Positions 1 to 10,677 of a stretch of 64,000 bases of DNA are shown piece after piece. The translations under genes were made by a program, and so were the position numbers. Each line of letters begins with the position of its first letter. Position 1 is the stretch's first letter. Origin of the DNA: Datura wrightii (lineage: Eukaryota > Streptophyta > Magnoliopsida > Solanales > Solanaceae); assembly GCA_035772735.1 (NCBI GenBank), contig JASDFA010000002.1, forward strand, positions 39,948,501 to 40,012,500. Reading direction: 5' to 3'. Below the pieces are notes generated by a model, which did not search any database, was not told where the DNA came from, and saw only the letters and a list, made by a program, of their open reading frames with translations.

Positions 1-1438
1 CAGTGGCACGTAGTTTACGAGATCTGGGGCAGTTCCTGGTCCCCGAACCTACTCGGTGTTCAATACTACTCCTAAACTAATATAGCGCTCATTGTATAAT
101 ATGCATGAGTTCATAGGCTAGTTAAATCATGATAATCATAAACATGCTTGTAAATATGTGAACTAGCCATGAAACTAGCCCCGTGAGTCAGCCTAAAACA
201 TAATTTATGAATTATGGCTTTTGCACATACTTGTAGATTATGCATATAGCTCGAGAGTGACCAAATCATGATCGGTAATGGAATAAATTCCTATTTTAGA
301 TAATAAATCATGTTGGGCTTGTAAGTATTATCAATTGAAGCGAAGATCATAAATTGATTTATCCTATATCATGCTTAGATAGGCTTAATTAAATAGAATT
401 CAAAATCAACAATTATATAATTAAAATAGTTTTAAAATCTGATCAAAATTCATAAAATATAATGTATATCACAATTTAGAACAACCCATTTGTAAATCAT
501 TAGATTTTCATAAAAATTGAATTAAAACCCTAATAGATTTCTGGTAGATTTCCATAAATTAATAGAGAATGGGCATGAGTGTGAATGGAAACATCCCATT
601 CATAACCCTACATACATGGGTAAGATCAGATTCTAAAGTTCTTGGATGCCCAAGGATGAATTGAAAGGAAAAAGCTTGAGGAATAACTTGATCTCTCAAA
701 ATTTTTTCTTAATATGCATGCATGGGAATGATCTATGCAATAGGGACTTAACCTACCATAAAATTCCCAGAAAATACATGAAACGATGTAGTTTAGGACC
801 TTATAGCATCGGAAGGTCGAAAATGCACTTAATGAATTGCTCCTGAAAATCTGCACAGGTTAACCAACAGGAATACCAACGAGTTGTTGGAAGCTACCAT
901 GACTCGTGGTATGGCTCATCGTCTGCACTGCTCAGGCCTTGCTTCTGGAATCAAACCACGGCCAGACAGGACAACTCGTCCTTTGCTCCAATGAGTCATT
1001 GAGTCGATCATTGCTTGCCCCTCAGAAATTTCTAAACTTTCTCACAATGAGTCTCACCACGACTCATTGTTTCCTCCAACGGGTCATGGAGTCCGTCCAT
1101 TAAGTCCACTGGAAATTTGACCATGTAGACAATTACAGCTAACAAGAAGTCATTGTTACTCATGACGGATCATTGGATTGACCAGTTATTTCCCCAAATG
1201 CTAAAGTCCATCTCTCACCACGACTATAGACGACGACTCGTTGTTTCCAACAACGAGTCGTTACATCAGTCGTTGCTTCCACTGCTACCCAGACTCCTCA
1301 GACCATGACTGGTAACAGCGACTCGTGGTTTCCAACCACGAGTCGTTATACCTCTCATTCTGTGATGTTTTTCCCAGTTTCAGTAGTTTGCAACTTTTAA
1401 CTCCTGGGTCTACTCTTATGCACTTCTGGGGTATTACA
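1..1438 (-). repeat. 3' LTR of element A (partial)
   Basis: Bases 1-1438 align with about 7005-8432 of the other LTR, for example the shared stretch around the phrase actcggtgtt at 51-60. On the minus strand the LTR begins TGTAATACCCC at 1438. About 850 bases of its downstream part lie outside the window. The part at 880-1350 is packed with short inverted repeats built on ACGACTCGT/ACGAGTCGT. Confidence 0.92.
1233..1261. repeat. Perfect 13-bp inverted repeat with 3-nt loop in LTR of A
   Basis: Arms 1233-1245 and 1249-1261 are exact reverse complements around the loop TCC. A second one lies at 1319-1345: arms 1319-1330 and 1334-1345, again with loop TCC. The arms contain the ACGACTCGT core that recurs throughout this LTR family. 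Confidence 0.9.
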
Positions 1439-1450
1439 ATATCCCCCCCT
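1439..1450 (-). other. Polypurine tract of element A
   Basis: On the minus strand a run of G and A (aggggggatat) directly precedes the TGTAATACC start of the 3' LTR. This is the expected position of the plus-strand priming site. Confidence 0.8.
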
Positions 1451-1691
1451 TGGGATCATTCATCCTTGAATATAGGAATCAAGAAGAAAATAGAAACATC
1501 CAATTATCATATTCAAATACTGATCATATAAACCGAAAACTAATAGAATGACTACCTCCGATTCATATAACATAGATAAACTGATCTCATGCTCATATAC
1601 AAATCTATACACATAAAAGAATCTTGAATACATGCACTGAACATGAAAACTAAATAGTGTCATGGAGCAAAACTAATACCTCAAGTTGGAA

Positions 1692-2159
1692 CTAAGTTGT
1701 AGAGAATAAATGTGGGTGTCTAGCCATCATATCCACTTCGGCTTCCCACGTAGCTCCTTGAGCATGCTGATTCCTCCATAGTACTTTAACTGAAGCTACT
1801 TCCTTATTCATTTGGCTCTGAACTTGACGATCAAATATTACCATCGGCACCTCCTCATAGCTAAGTCTATCTTTTATACCAACGCTGTCCACCGGAACTA
1901 CTAGAGCTGGATCTCCCAAACATTTCTTCAAAAGTGATACATGAAACACAAGATGCACGGAAGATAACTCTACGGGCAAGTCCAACTCATATGCTACCTT
2001 ACCAAATCTTCTCATAATTCGGTAGGGACCAACATAACAAGGACTGAGTTTTCCTTTCTTCCCAAAACGCATGACTCCCTTCATGTGAGTTACCTTAAGA
2101 AATAGCCAATCATCCACCTTGAACTCCAACTCTCTCCTCCTCAAATCAGCATATGACAT
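1692..2159 (-). pseudogene. pol: Integrase C-terminal part and chromodomain, element A
   Basis: An open stretch of 155 codons encodes the end of the integrase, with the GKVAYEL and FHVSLLKKC motifs typical of plant gypsy integrases (about residues 52-80). It ends in a chromodomain with the signature KVLWRNQ...TWEAE...HPHLF (about residues 123-152). In this family the chromodomain is thought to bind modified histones and bias insertion towards heterochromatin; that is known for chromoviruses, not shown here. The stop at 1692 is the natural pol end, followed by about 240 bases to the polypurine tract. The upstream end (2159) is set by degradation, not by a real start codon. Confidence 0.9.
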
Positions 2160-2980
2160 TTGATGAGTCTAAGCGATTTTCAGCCTGTCCCTTATCAACT
2201 GAACCTTCACTATAGCCTTATGAACCGAATCTGGCTCTATCATAGCTGCCTCACCAACCTCAAACCATCTTATGGGAGATCTACATCTCTGCCCATAGAG
2301 AGACTGGAACGGTGCCATTTGGATACTAGAGTGATAGCTGTTATTGTAAACAAACTTGATCAGGGCAAGTGATCATTCCCAATACCTTTGAAGTCCATCA
2401 CACATGTTCTCAACATTTCCTTGAGAGTATTCACTGTTCCTTCCGCTTGGCCATCCATTTGCGGATGAATGGTTGTGCTGAGCTTAACCTGAGTCCCAAG
2501 CCCCTTCTGAAAAGACCGGCAAACTGAGAGGTAAATTGAGTACCTTGGTCTGAAATAATAGACAGGGTCACTCCAAGTAATTGAACAAACTCTTGGATAT
2601 ATATCTTGGAATAATCATCTGCTGAATCTGTGGTTTTCACCGATAGGAAACGTTCAGCTTTGGTCAACCTGTCTACTACCACCCAAATAGAATCATAGTG
2701 TTGACGAGTACGAGGCAAGCCTGTGATGAAATCCATATTAATGTCTCCCACTTCAAAGTAGAAATGTTGATATTCTTAAGTACTCCTCCCGGCCTTTGAT
2801 GCTTAACCTTTACTTGATGACAGTTCGGGCACCTGGCTACGAATTCTGCAATATTCTTCTTCATGCCATCCCACCAATAATTTCTCATAAATCACAATAC
2901 ATATTGGTGACACCTGGATGGATAGAATACCTGGATCCATGTGCCTCATGCAATATCCGGCTCCTCAAATCATCAACATC
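2160..2980 (-). pseudogene. pol: Integrase zinc-binding and catalytic core, element A, frameshifted
   Basis: The zinc-binding domain lies at about 2790-2950 and still has the paired His segment and CPNC. The core follows, with MDFITGLP (first catalytic Asp) and ISDQG (second Asp) at about 2555-2740. After the second Asp the frame is lost near 2450-2500, where the GQAE segment holding the catalytic Glu falls in another frame. Bases 2160-2430 hold further integrase sequence with stops. Integrase would join cDNA to host DNA; this copy cannot make a full protein. Confidence 0.88.
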
Positions 2981-3189
2981 TAGAACACATAGGCGACCCT
3001 AGTACGGAAGCACACCATCTCCCCTTGGGAGAAGACCTCCACCTTCTGAATTCGAATGGCTTCATTTAACTTCACCAAAATCAGATCCTCATCTTGTATA
3101 AATTTTACCTAAGTTACCAGCGACAATTCTGATCCGTTTTGCAAAACAACACCACCATTGATCGAGGTGACCAATCTAACTCCCAACCA

Positions 3190-4632
3190 TCAAAGTCGAT
3201 GGGCATCTCTCACGAGCTCCTTCTTCCCCTCATCAACATGGGACACACTCTCCCTAGAGATCCTACTAAGTGCATCCACTACCACATTAGCCTTACCCGA
3301 ATGGTAAAGGACACTCATATCGTAGTCCTTGAGTAACTCCAACCACCTCCTTTGTCGAAGATTGAGATCTTTCTGCGTGAACACATATTGTAAGATCATG
3401 TGGTCTGTAAACACATCCACATGGACCCCATAGAAGTAATGTTGCCATATCTTCAATATGAACACCACCGCAGCCAATTCAAGATCATGGTCGGGTAATT
3501 CTTCTCATTGACGTTCAACTGTCTTGAGGCATATGTTATCACTTTCCCACGCTGCATCAATACACACCCGAGTTCGATTCTCGAAGCATCACAATACACC
3601 ATAAAACCATCAGTACCCTCTGGTAGGGTCAACACCGGTGCGGTAGTAAGTCCATACTTCAACTCTTGGAAGCTCTTCTCACAAGCCTCCAAGCATTGGA
3701 ACTTCACCTTTTTCTAAGTCAACTTGGTCAAAGGTGTTGCAATAGATGAGAAACCCTCAACAAACCTCCGATAGTAGCCAGCTAAACCCAAGAAACTCTG
3801 AATATCTAAGGGATTCACTGGTCTAGGCCAGTTTTTCACCACCTCGATTTTTTGAGAATTTACTTTTATACCCTCGCCTGATACTACATGGCCAAAAAAT
3901 GCTACCGAGTTCAACAAAAACTTATAGTTGTTGAACTTTGCATACAATTATTGATCCTTAAGAATCTAAAGCGCTACTCTCAAATGAGCAGCATGTTCCT
4001 CCTCGCTCCGATAGTATATAAGGATGCCGTCGATGAACACAATCATGAACATATCCAAATATGGCTTGAACGTCCTGTTCATCAGGTCCATAAAAGCTGC
4101 AGGAGCATTTGTTAGTCCAAAAGACATAACTACAAACTCATAATGTCCATACCGCATCCTAAAGGCTATCTTCGGGATATCACACTCTCGAACCCTCAAC
4201 TTTTGATACCCAAACCTGAGAACTATCTTTGAGAAACACCTGGCACCTTGAAGCTGGTCAAACAAATCATCGATCCTAGGTAAAGAATACCTGTTCATAA
4301 CCGTGACCTTGTTCAATTGCCGATAGTCAATGCATATCCGAAGCGAACTCTGGTGCACCCCAAGGAGACTTGCTCGGTCTAATAAATCCCTTATCTAATA
4401 GGTCCTTTAACTAATCCTTCAGCTCTTTTAGCTCGGATGGAGCCATCCTATAAGGTGGGATAGATATAGGTTTCGTATCGCGTAGAAGGTGAATACAAAG
4501 ATCAATGTCCCGCTCGGGAGGAATAATTGGAAAATCATCAGGAAAGACCTCTAGATACTCACGCACCACCGGAACTAACTGCATAGTCGGGGTCTCGGAC
4601 TCAACATCCTTAACCCTGACCAGATGGTACAT
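3190..4632 (-). pseudogene. pol: Reverse transcriptase and RNase H, element A
   Basis: Going down the minus strand, 4632-4411 carries the conserved pre-RT segment ending PPYRMAPSELKELKD. Then 4358-3966 carries the RT fingers and palm (CIDYRQLNKV, IDDLFDQLQGA). Next 3947-3714 carries the RT thumb (SFLGLAGYYRRFVEGFS), and 3707-3190 the RNase H (YCDASR, then tether with LYHSGKANVV). The catalytic box reads FIDG instead of F(I/V)DD, so one of the two metal-binding aspartates is lost. Stops or frame changes separate all four blocks. The normal product would copy the element RNA into DNA and remove the template RNA. Confidence 0.92.
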
Positions 4633-4648
4633 GCAACGAAATAATCTT

Positions 4649-5062
4649 CTAGGCCTTAAGATATGAAATAAATTGACTTGCTACTACTGCCGAACTACCC
4701 TTCCACTCCAAAACTGATTTTCCCGGAAAACGAAATTCCACTACATGGGTTCCATAATTTACAGAAGAATAACACACATACAACCAATCCATGCCATGAA
4801 TAATATCAAAGTCAGTCATGGCTATCTCTACAAGGTCCGCGAAGGTGCCTTTATGCAATATAGTGACCGGGCATCCTCTATAGACCCGCCTAGCTACAAC
4901 CGAATCACCAACAAGAGTAGAAATCAAAAATGGTTTTGACAGAGTCTCAAGACTAACTAAAAAGCTACTAGCAATGTAAGGATTCACAAAAGACAAGGTA
5001 GCTCCCAAATCTAGCAAAGCATAAACATAAATATGAAAAACACGCAACATACCAATAACCAC
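4649..5062 (-). pseudogene. pol: Retroviral-type aspartic protease, element A
   Basis: An open stretch of 137 codons starts MVIGMLRVFHI and matches the same segment in B, C-split B and F. The active-site loop reads LLDLGAT where the family has D(S/T)GA-type residues. The flap region and the late motif HGMDWL are present at about residues 88-94. The enzyme would cut the Gag-Pol polyprotein inside virus-like particles. It is separated from gag upstream and RT downstream by stops. Confidence 0.85.
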
Positions 5063-5099
5063 ATCTTGGGAGACCTCCCGCTCCTGAGAGGGTGCTAAA

Positions 5100-5950
5100 G
5101 CATAAAACCTATTTTGGCACTGACCACCAGCTGTACTAGTCGAGGCACCCTACTGATTGGGACGTGTTGTTGGAGAGGCAAAACTGGTTGTTGGCATACG
5201 AGCTCCACCGACCCCTAATCTACTAAAGGGCAAACTTGGAGTCTATGTACGGGTTTGCCACACCCAAAACAAGCATATGAGCCGACTAGGAACCTTACAG
5301 GATGATTCTTGTCACACTTTGCACAAGCTGGGAAAGTGAGCTCTATCTGCATGCTACCCTGGCCTCTCGAATCTAGAGCCCTGCTCCTCCGATCCCCTCG
5401 GAATCTAGATGGCGTACTGGCTAATGATGGTGCTGGAGCGCTAAACCTATGATGTGACTGCTGATGATGGCTAATGATGGTGCTGGAGTACTATCCCAAC
5501 CAATAGGGCCTACACCACTTCCCTAGCATCTCTCCACTGTTTGAACCATATGTGCACCACCCCCTTTCGCGGATAGGAGGCTAAATCAACCCAATGTCCA
5601 CTAGTCACCCCCATAATCTAGGTGATCCTCAGAATCTCCTCGATGAAATCGTGCGTATCCTCATCCACCTTGGACCCAAGGAAATCCGGAGGGTTCATCC
5701 TCAAGATGTCTCTAATCTGGGCCGCTACTGCATTTCCATTCTACGGGATATGCGCAACAGCCTGCTGGTTGACTTGAGCAGTCAAGGCCTGTTCCAACAT
5801 TTGGATAGCCGCCCGAAACTCCGCGTGGGAAACTAGCTATTGTGCCTAGGGCTCCTGAACAGGCGGGGCTTACTGATGCCCATGATGATTGCTATCTCCG
5901 TGGCCTTCACCGTTCCCATTTCTTCTTTCATTCATTCTCCAAGGATCCAT
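5100..5950 (-). pseudogene. gag: Gag (capsid-nucleocapsid), element A, internally deleted
   Basis: The start ATG is at 5950-5948, giving MDPWRMNERR, which aligns with the gag starts of B (13147) and F (59763). Matrix/capsid-like sequence runs to about 5490. There the family sequence up to GPIGWD is followed directly by the serine-rich linker, so roughly 400 bases of capsid are missing. Two zinc knuckles lie at about 5210-5330. The first has lost its last Cys (Phe in its place); the second keeps the CX2CX4HX4C spacing. Several in-frame stops are present. Gag would form the particle and package RNA. Confidence 0.82.
5418..5488. repeat. 21-bp direct repeat at the gag deletion of A
   Basis: Identical 21-base copies lie at 5418-5438 and 5468-5488 (50-base period). 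The second copy ends at the point where capsid sequence is missing, which suggests slippage or unequal exchange at this site. Confidence 0.85.
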
Positions 5951-6140
5951 GATTCTACAATCGTGAATAGCACAAATTAGAAGGATAGAAGGACTTTTCA
6001 TCTCATGACATAGATAATGATAGAAGGGAACATTTCCTAAACATCTCGTAGCCTCTTCGTCATAACTGTGACGCACTTCACAACCATGAAAAAGACTACT
6101 CAACGCAGCTTTCTGACACACTAGGATACTTCAAAACCTA

Positions 6141-6154
6141 TGGCTCTGATACCA
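6141..6154 (-). other. Primer-binding site (initiator Met tRNA), element A
   Basis: The minus strand reads TGGTATCAGAGCCA, complementary to the 3' end of plant initiator Met tRNA, four bases inside the 5' LTR. Confidence 0.93.
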
Positions 6155-6158
6155 AGTT

Positions 6159-8432
6159 TATCACGACTCGAATGTAGACCCGGATCGTAACACGGGATAG
6201 GGAACCCCGAGAGGCCCCAAGTCGACCCATGGCATAAGCATACATCTAACTTCATTCACTTTATGTGGAAAACTAATCATAAGGAAAAGCGGAAACGTAT
6301 CATAACAAATGGAATCACTTAGACATAGACCATCTGAGTATTGCACCCTGTCTAAAAGCCTCTACTACATACGATTGGTTGATGGGACAACACCCTCAAC
6401 TAACCCTGACTAATACTGCAACATAAAATAGCATGAATGTCTGTCAAACGGCCCTCGGAACATTATGACTTACCAATAAGCTGAAACTACACTCTAAGAT
6501 GATCTAGATATGGGGATGAGCCTGAGGGCCAGGACCTGTATCATTAGACGATACAATATAGAAAGTATGCGATAAGTACGTGGAATGTACAGAGTATGCA
6601 GGGTAAGTAAAAACAAACATTTAAAATATGTAAAAGCTCATAAAACATCATAAGAGTAGGACATCAAGATCATGTCATAAATATTTTAACATAACATATC
6701 AAAAGGCTTAAGGTTTTCAAAGCATACGTAATACAAACGTAATCATGATCATAAGAGAAAAGAAAAAATGAATATTTCTTGATCCAACATACGTAATCGT
6801 GAACATGTAAAAATCATGAGGAACAGTACGAGATTCTCTTAACTGACATACCACATATGAGCACACATGAAGCCCGACTTGTAATCCTAATCGGGAGGGT
6901 GTTCGTACCTTGACAAGGGTAGAATCATGAAAGTGTGATATCACCATGAAAAGGGTCATTTGGGCCAGGGACAGTCACAAGGGAGGTCCCAACATACCTA
7001 CGATGGCACGTAGTTTACGAGATTCGGGGCAAAACCTGGGCCCCTAACCTACTCGGTGTTCGATACTACTCCTAAACTAATATAGCGCTCATAATATAAT
7101 ATTCATGAGTTCATAGGCTAGTTAAATCATGATAATCATAAACATGCTTGTAAATAAGATAACTAGCCATGAAACAAGACCCGTGCAGCCTAAAACATAA
7201 TTCATGAATTATGGCTTTCATACATACTTGTAGATTTTCCATATAGCTCGAGAGTGACCAAATCATGATTGGTAATGGAATAAATTCATATTTCAAATAG
7301 TAAATCATGTTGGGCTTGTAAGTATTATCAATTGAAGCGAAGATCATAAATTGATTTATCATAGATCATGCTTAGATAGGCTTAATTAAATGGAATTCAA
7401 AATCAACAATTATATAATCAAAATAGTTATAAAATCTGATCAAAATTCATAAAATATGATGTATATAAAAATTTAGAACAACCCATTTGTAAATCATTAG
7501 ATTTTCATAAAAATTGAATTAAAACCCCAATAGATTTTTGGTAGATTTCAATAAATTACTAGAGAATGGGTATGGGTGTGAACGGAAACACACATTCATA
7601 ATCCTACATACCTGGGTAAGATCAAATTATAAAGTTCTTGGATGCCCAAGGATGAATTGATAGGAAAATGCTTGAAGAATAGATTGATCTCTCCAAATTT
7701 CTCTTAATATGCATGCATGGGAATGATCTATGCAATAGGGACTTAGCCTACCTTAAAATGCCCAGAAAAATACATGAGACGACATAGTTTAGGGGCTTAT
7801 GGCATGGAAAGGTTGAAAATGCCCTTAATGAATTTAGCCCGAAAATCTACACAGGTTAACAACCGGGCGTACCAATGAGTCATTGGAAACTACCACGACT
7901 CGTGTAATGGCTCATCATCTGCACTGCCCAAGCATTGCTTTCAGAATCAAACCCCAGCTAGATAGGACGACTCGTCCTTTGCTCTAATAGGTCGTTGAGT
8001 CGATTTTTTCTTGCCCCTCTGAAATTTCTGAACTTCCTCACAAAGAGTCTCACCATGACTTTTTTTTTCTTCCAACGGGTCTTGGTGTCCGTCCGTTAAG
8101 TCCACGAAAATTTTTCCATGTAGACAATGACTACTGACAACAAGTTGGTGTTACTCAGGACAACTCATTGGGTGACCCGTTATTTCCCCAAATGCTAAAG
8201 TCCATCTCTCACTATGACTACAGATGATTAATCATTGTTTTCCACAACTAGTGGTTACATTGGGCGTTGCTTCCACTGCTACCCGAACTCTTGAAACCAC
8301 GAATGGTAACAACTGCTCATAGTTTCAAACCACGAGTCGTTATACCTCTCATTCTGAGATATTTTTCCTAGTTTAAACAATTTGCAACTTTTAACTCTCG
8401 GGTATACTCTTAAGCATTTCTGGGGTATTACA
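6159..8432 (-). repeat. 5' LTR of element A
   Basis: Complete LTR of about 2.27 kb. On the minus strand it begins TGTAATACCCC at 8432 and ends GTGATA at 6159, where the usual terminal CA has become TA. It would hold the promoter and RNA end signals. The inverted-repeat-rich part lies at about 7870-8350 and is more eroded than in the other LTR. Confidence 0.92.
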
Positions 8433-10523
8433 GTACTACTGGCCATAGCTTGCTATCCAGGGATAATGGATTGAGACTACCATAGGGACTTATGGATCGT
8501 ACCTAGATGATACGAGTCGTACCAGAGAGTCATAGGAAGATATTATGTGCAGTGTTCTGAGATGATGGGAGGAACCACCATTCAAGGTACGACCCGTGAT
8601 AAGGAGGTAAGGATCGTGCTAAGTAATCATCACATGAGGTTTAGAAAATGATCAGGGGAAGGACCTAATACTACGAGACTCGGTACGAATCATGGTAAGG
8701 TCCTATGAGTCGTAGGACAAGCCTTAGCACTTGATGGGAACCTTTTAAATATGATTTTCCATAGGTATTTTTGTAACTTTCCAACCTTCTAACCCCTAAG
8801 TGACAGTGTTTTTTGTTTATTAAATAATGTGTTAAGGGGTTTAACCTAGCCTAAGTCCTTATTCTTTCATAATTACAATAGATTTGAAATCCTCTCTAAA
8901 GATCAAGGCTAGGGTTCTTTATCAAATCTCTTTCAATCTTCTTAGGTTTTAAAGACAAGTTGAGGAGTCAATTACCCAGTATGTGGGGTAATGAATGGGG
9001 AAAATTCTTCTACCCTTATGCCTAACTTCATCCCAATTCTATGAATTGAAGTCTCTAAGCTTGCCTAGTTAAAATTCTAGGGTTATACCCAATTCCATAA
9101 AATCTTCCATGCTATCTCTCTGGGTTCAATTATCGCATGTTTCAATTGATGTTTTATGGTTATTAGGGCATATTTGACCATAAATTTACTTCCTAATTCA
9201 TGATTTAAGGTGTACGAATATTATGCCCTATTATGCATGATTTATGAATTTCAAGATTATGAGTCCATGATTTCTATTATGATTTATTATCCAAGTATGC
9301 ATGAATGTTTACAAATTCTTAAACTTATGAATCCATGATTATGAATTATGAATCTTATCTCAAGTATGTATGATTTCATGACTTGGACAAGCCCATGCAA
9401 AGTATGTTTTATCGTGAATTCAACCAATGCTTATATGATTAGTTTTAATGGAATGTTTGGAGTCAAGACTCCCAAGTATATGATTCAAGATTTGTTTTGA
9501 GAATCTAATTATAATCTATATGCTATCTTAGGAGTAGTTTCTAGAACCGAGTAGGCCAGGCATTCTGAGGACCTCGATCTCATAACTACGCGCCACCATA
9601 GGTATATATTCTTATTTGGGACCTCTCAAGAGAGTGATTCCCCCGCCCCAGGGCATACCAGTGATATTACACCTCCATCGTTCTTTGCTCTAGCAAGGCT
9701 TAGGATGGCTCTGCCCACTTGAGCAAAATAGTTGGGGCACTATGTAAGCTCTATCATGATGGTTTCGATTATGACGAAGCCTCTTACGTTCTTTATATTT
9801 TTTGATAGTCATGTTCATTTATTGCAATATCATGTTTTATAACACGTTTGACCCATTGATCAGTTTATGAGTTTTCACTAATGATTTTTAAGTATAACAT
9901 GCTATAAGATTTATATTTCCAATCCTTGGGTCATAATATTCATCTTATGATGAATAACTAATGATTGTGCTTATTTCAGGAATATGGAATTTAGCATGAT
10001 GTTATGTTCTATCCTGTTTTACATTCATGATTTTAAAACTATTTTACTAGTACGTTTTACTTTCTCTGCATACCCAGCACATTCAAAGTACTGACTGCAT
10101 ATTCTATGCTATATTATCTTATGACACAGGTTCAGGTGATCCTTCTCATCCCCATCATTAGCTCACTCCCTCTCAATCTAGCTTTATCTCAGTTTTGGAT
10201 AGTCCTCATGATCCGAGGTCATTGGTTTTGATTATGTCTCTTTTGTGCATGTCTTTTAGTTTCAAACTTAGTGAGCTAGTTGAGGATGTTGTCCTATCAG
10301 CTCATCAAATGTTTACAGGCTTTTCAGACAACATGTGTAGATGTTTCAGTGATATGTTTATGTTGATATGCTATGAAGTCTTCCGCTCATGTCATGTTCA
10401 TGCTTTATTTCCGCTTAGTAATGATCCTATTCATGCTATGTATGTGCCATGGGTTAGCGTTTGGATGCATTCATGGTTCTAGGTCCCGTGTCTTTATCTG
10501 GGGTCCCAGCTAGGGTCATGACA
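8433..10523 (+). repeat. LTR of a related family, 5' end missing, no attached internal region
   Basis: The layout parallels the LTRs of B, C and F: a block rich in TACGAGTCGTA-like words (8500-8720), an AT-rich middle, the 'ctcataactacgcgccacc' block near 9580, and a terminal GGGTCATGACA ending at 10523. No Met-tRNA primer site follows; the next bases are agatttatgg. It is therefore either a solo LTR or a remnant. Its 5' part is absent because element A begins at 8432; the missing part probably lies left of the window. Confidence 0.65.
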
Positions 10524-10677
10524 AGATTTATGGTAGCCTTTTTATCCCTAAATAGCCGCCCATTTCTTTTGGAAATTAAGAAGTGTTCTTTTTCTTTTTT
10601 GTTCAGGATTAAAGAAAAGTGTAAGTTATTGAAGAATGCAAATTAAGGTGATAAAATTTCAAAATTTAAGGTAACAT
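10524..10677. other. Short unassigned segment between LTR remnant and element B
   Basis: About 150 AT-rich bases with no recognisable domain. Removing element B would join it to 25733 onwards. Nothing coding is visible. Confidence 0.5.
10673..10677. other. Target-site duplication of element B (left)
   Basis: Sequence aacat, paired with aagat at 25728-25732 just after the 3' LTR (4 of 5 match). Confidence 0.65.

Larger units (their letters stand above)
1..8432 (-). mobile_element. Element A: Ty3/gypsy chromodomain LTR retrotransposon, decayed, cut by window start
   Basis: Read on the minus strand the order is 5' LTR (6159-8432), Met-tRNA primer site, gag, protease, reverse transcriptase, RNase H, integrase, chromodomain, polypurine tract, 3' LTR (1-1438, incomplete). 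Protease-RT-RNase H-integrase order defines Ty3/gypsy, and the terminal chromodomain plus long LTRs fit the Tekay/Del chromovirus group (family knowledge). Internal DNA is about 4.7 kb, short for the group because gag has lost part of its capsid region. The LTRs differ by roughly one base in ten where I aligned them by eye, so the insertion is old. Only the right target-site flank is visible, so no duplication can be tested. It abuts another LTR at 8433, which suggests it landed inside that LTR. Confidence 0.93.
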
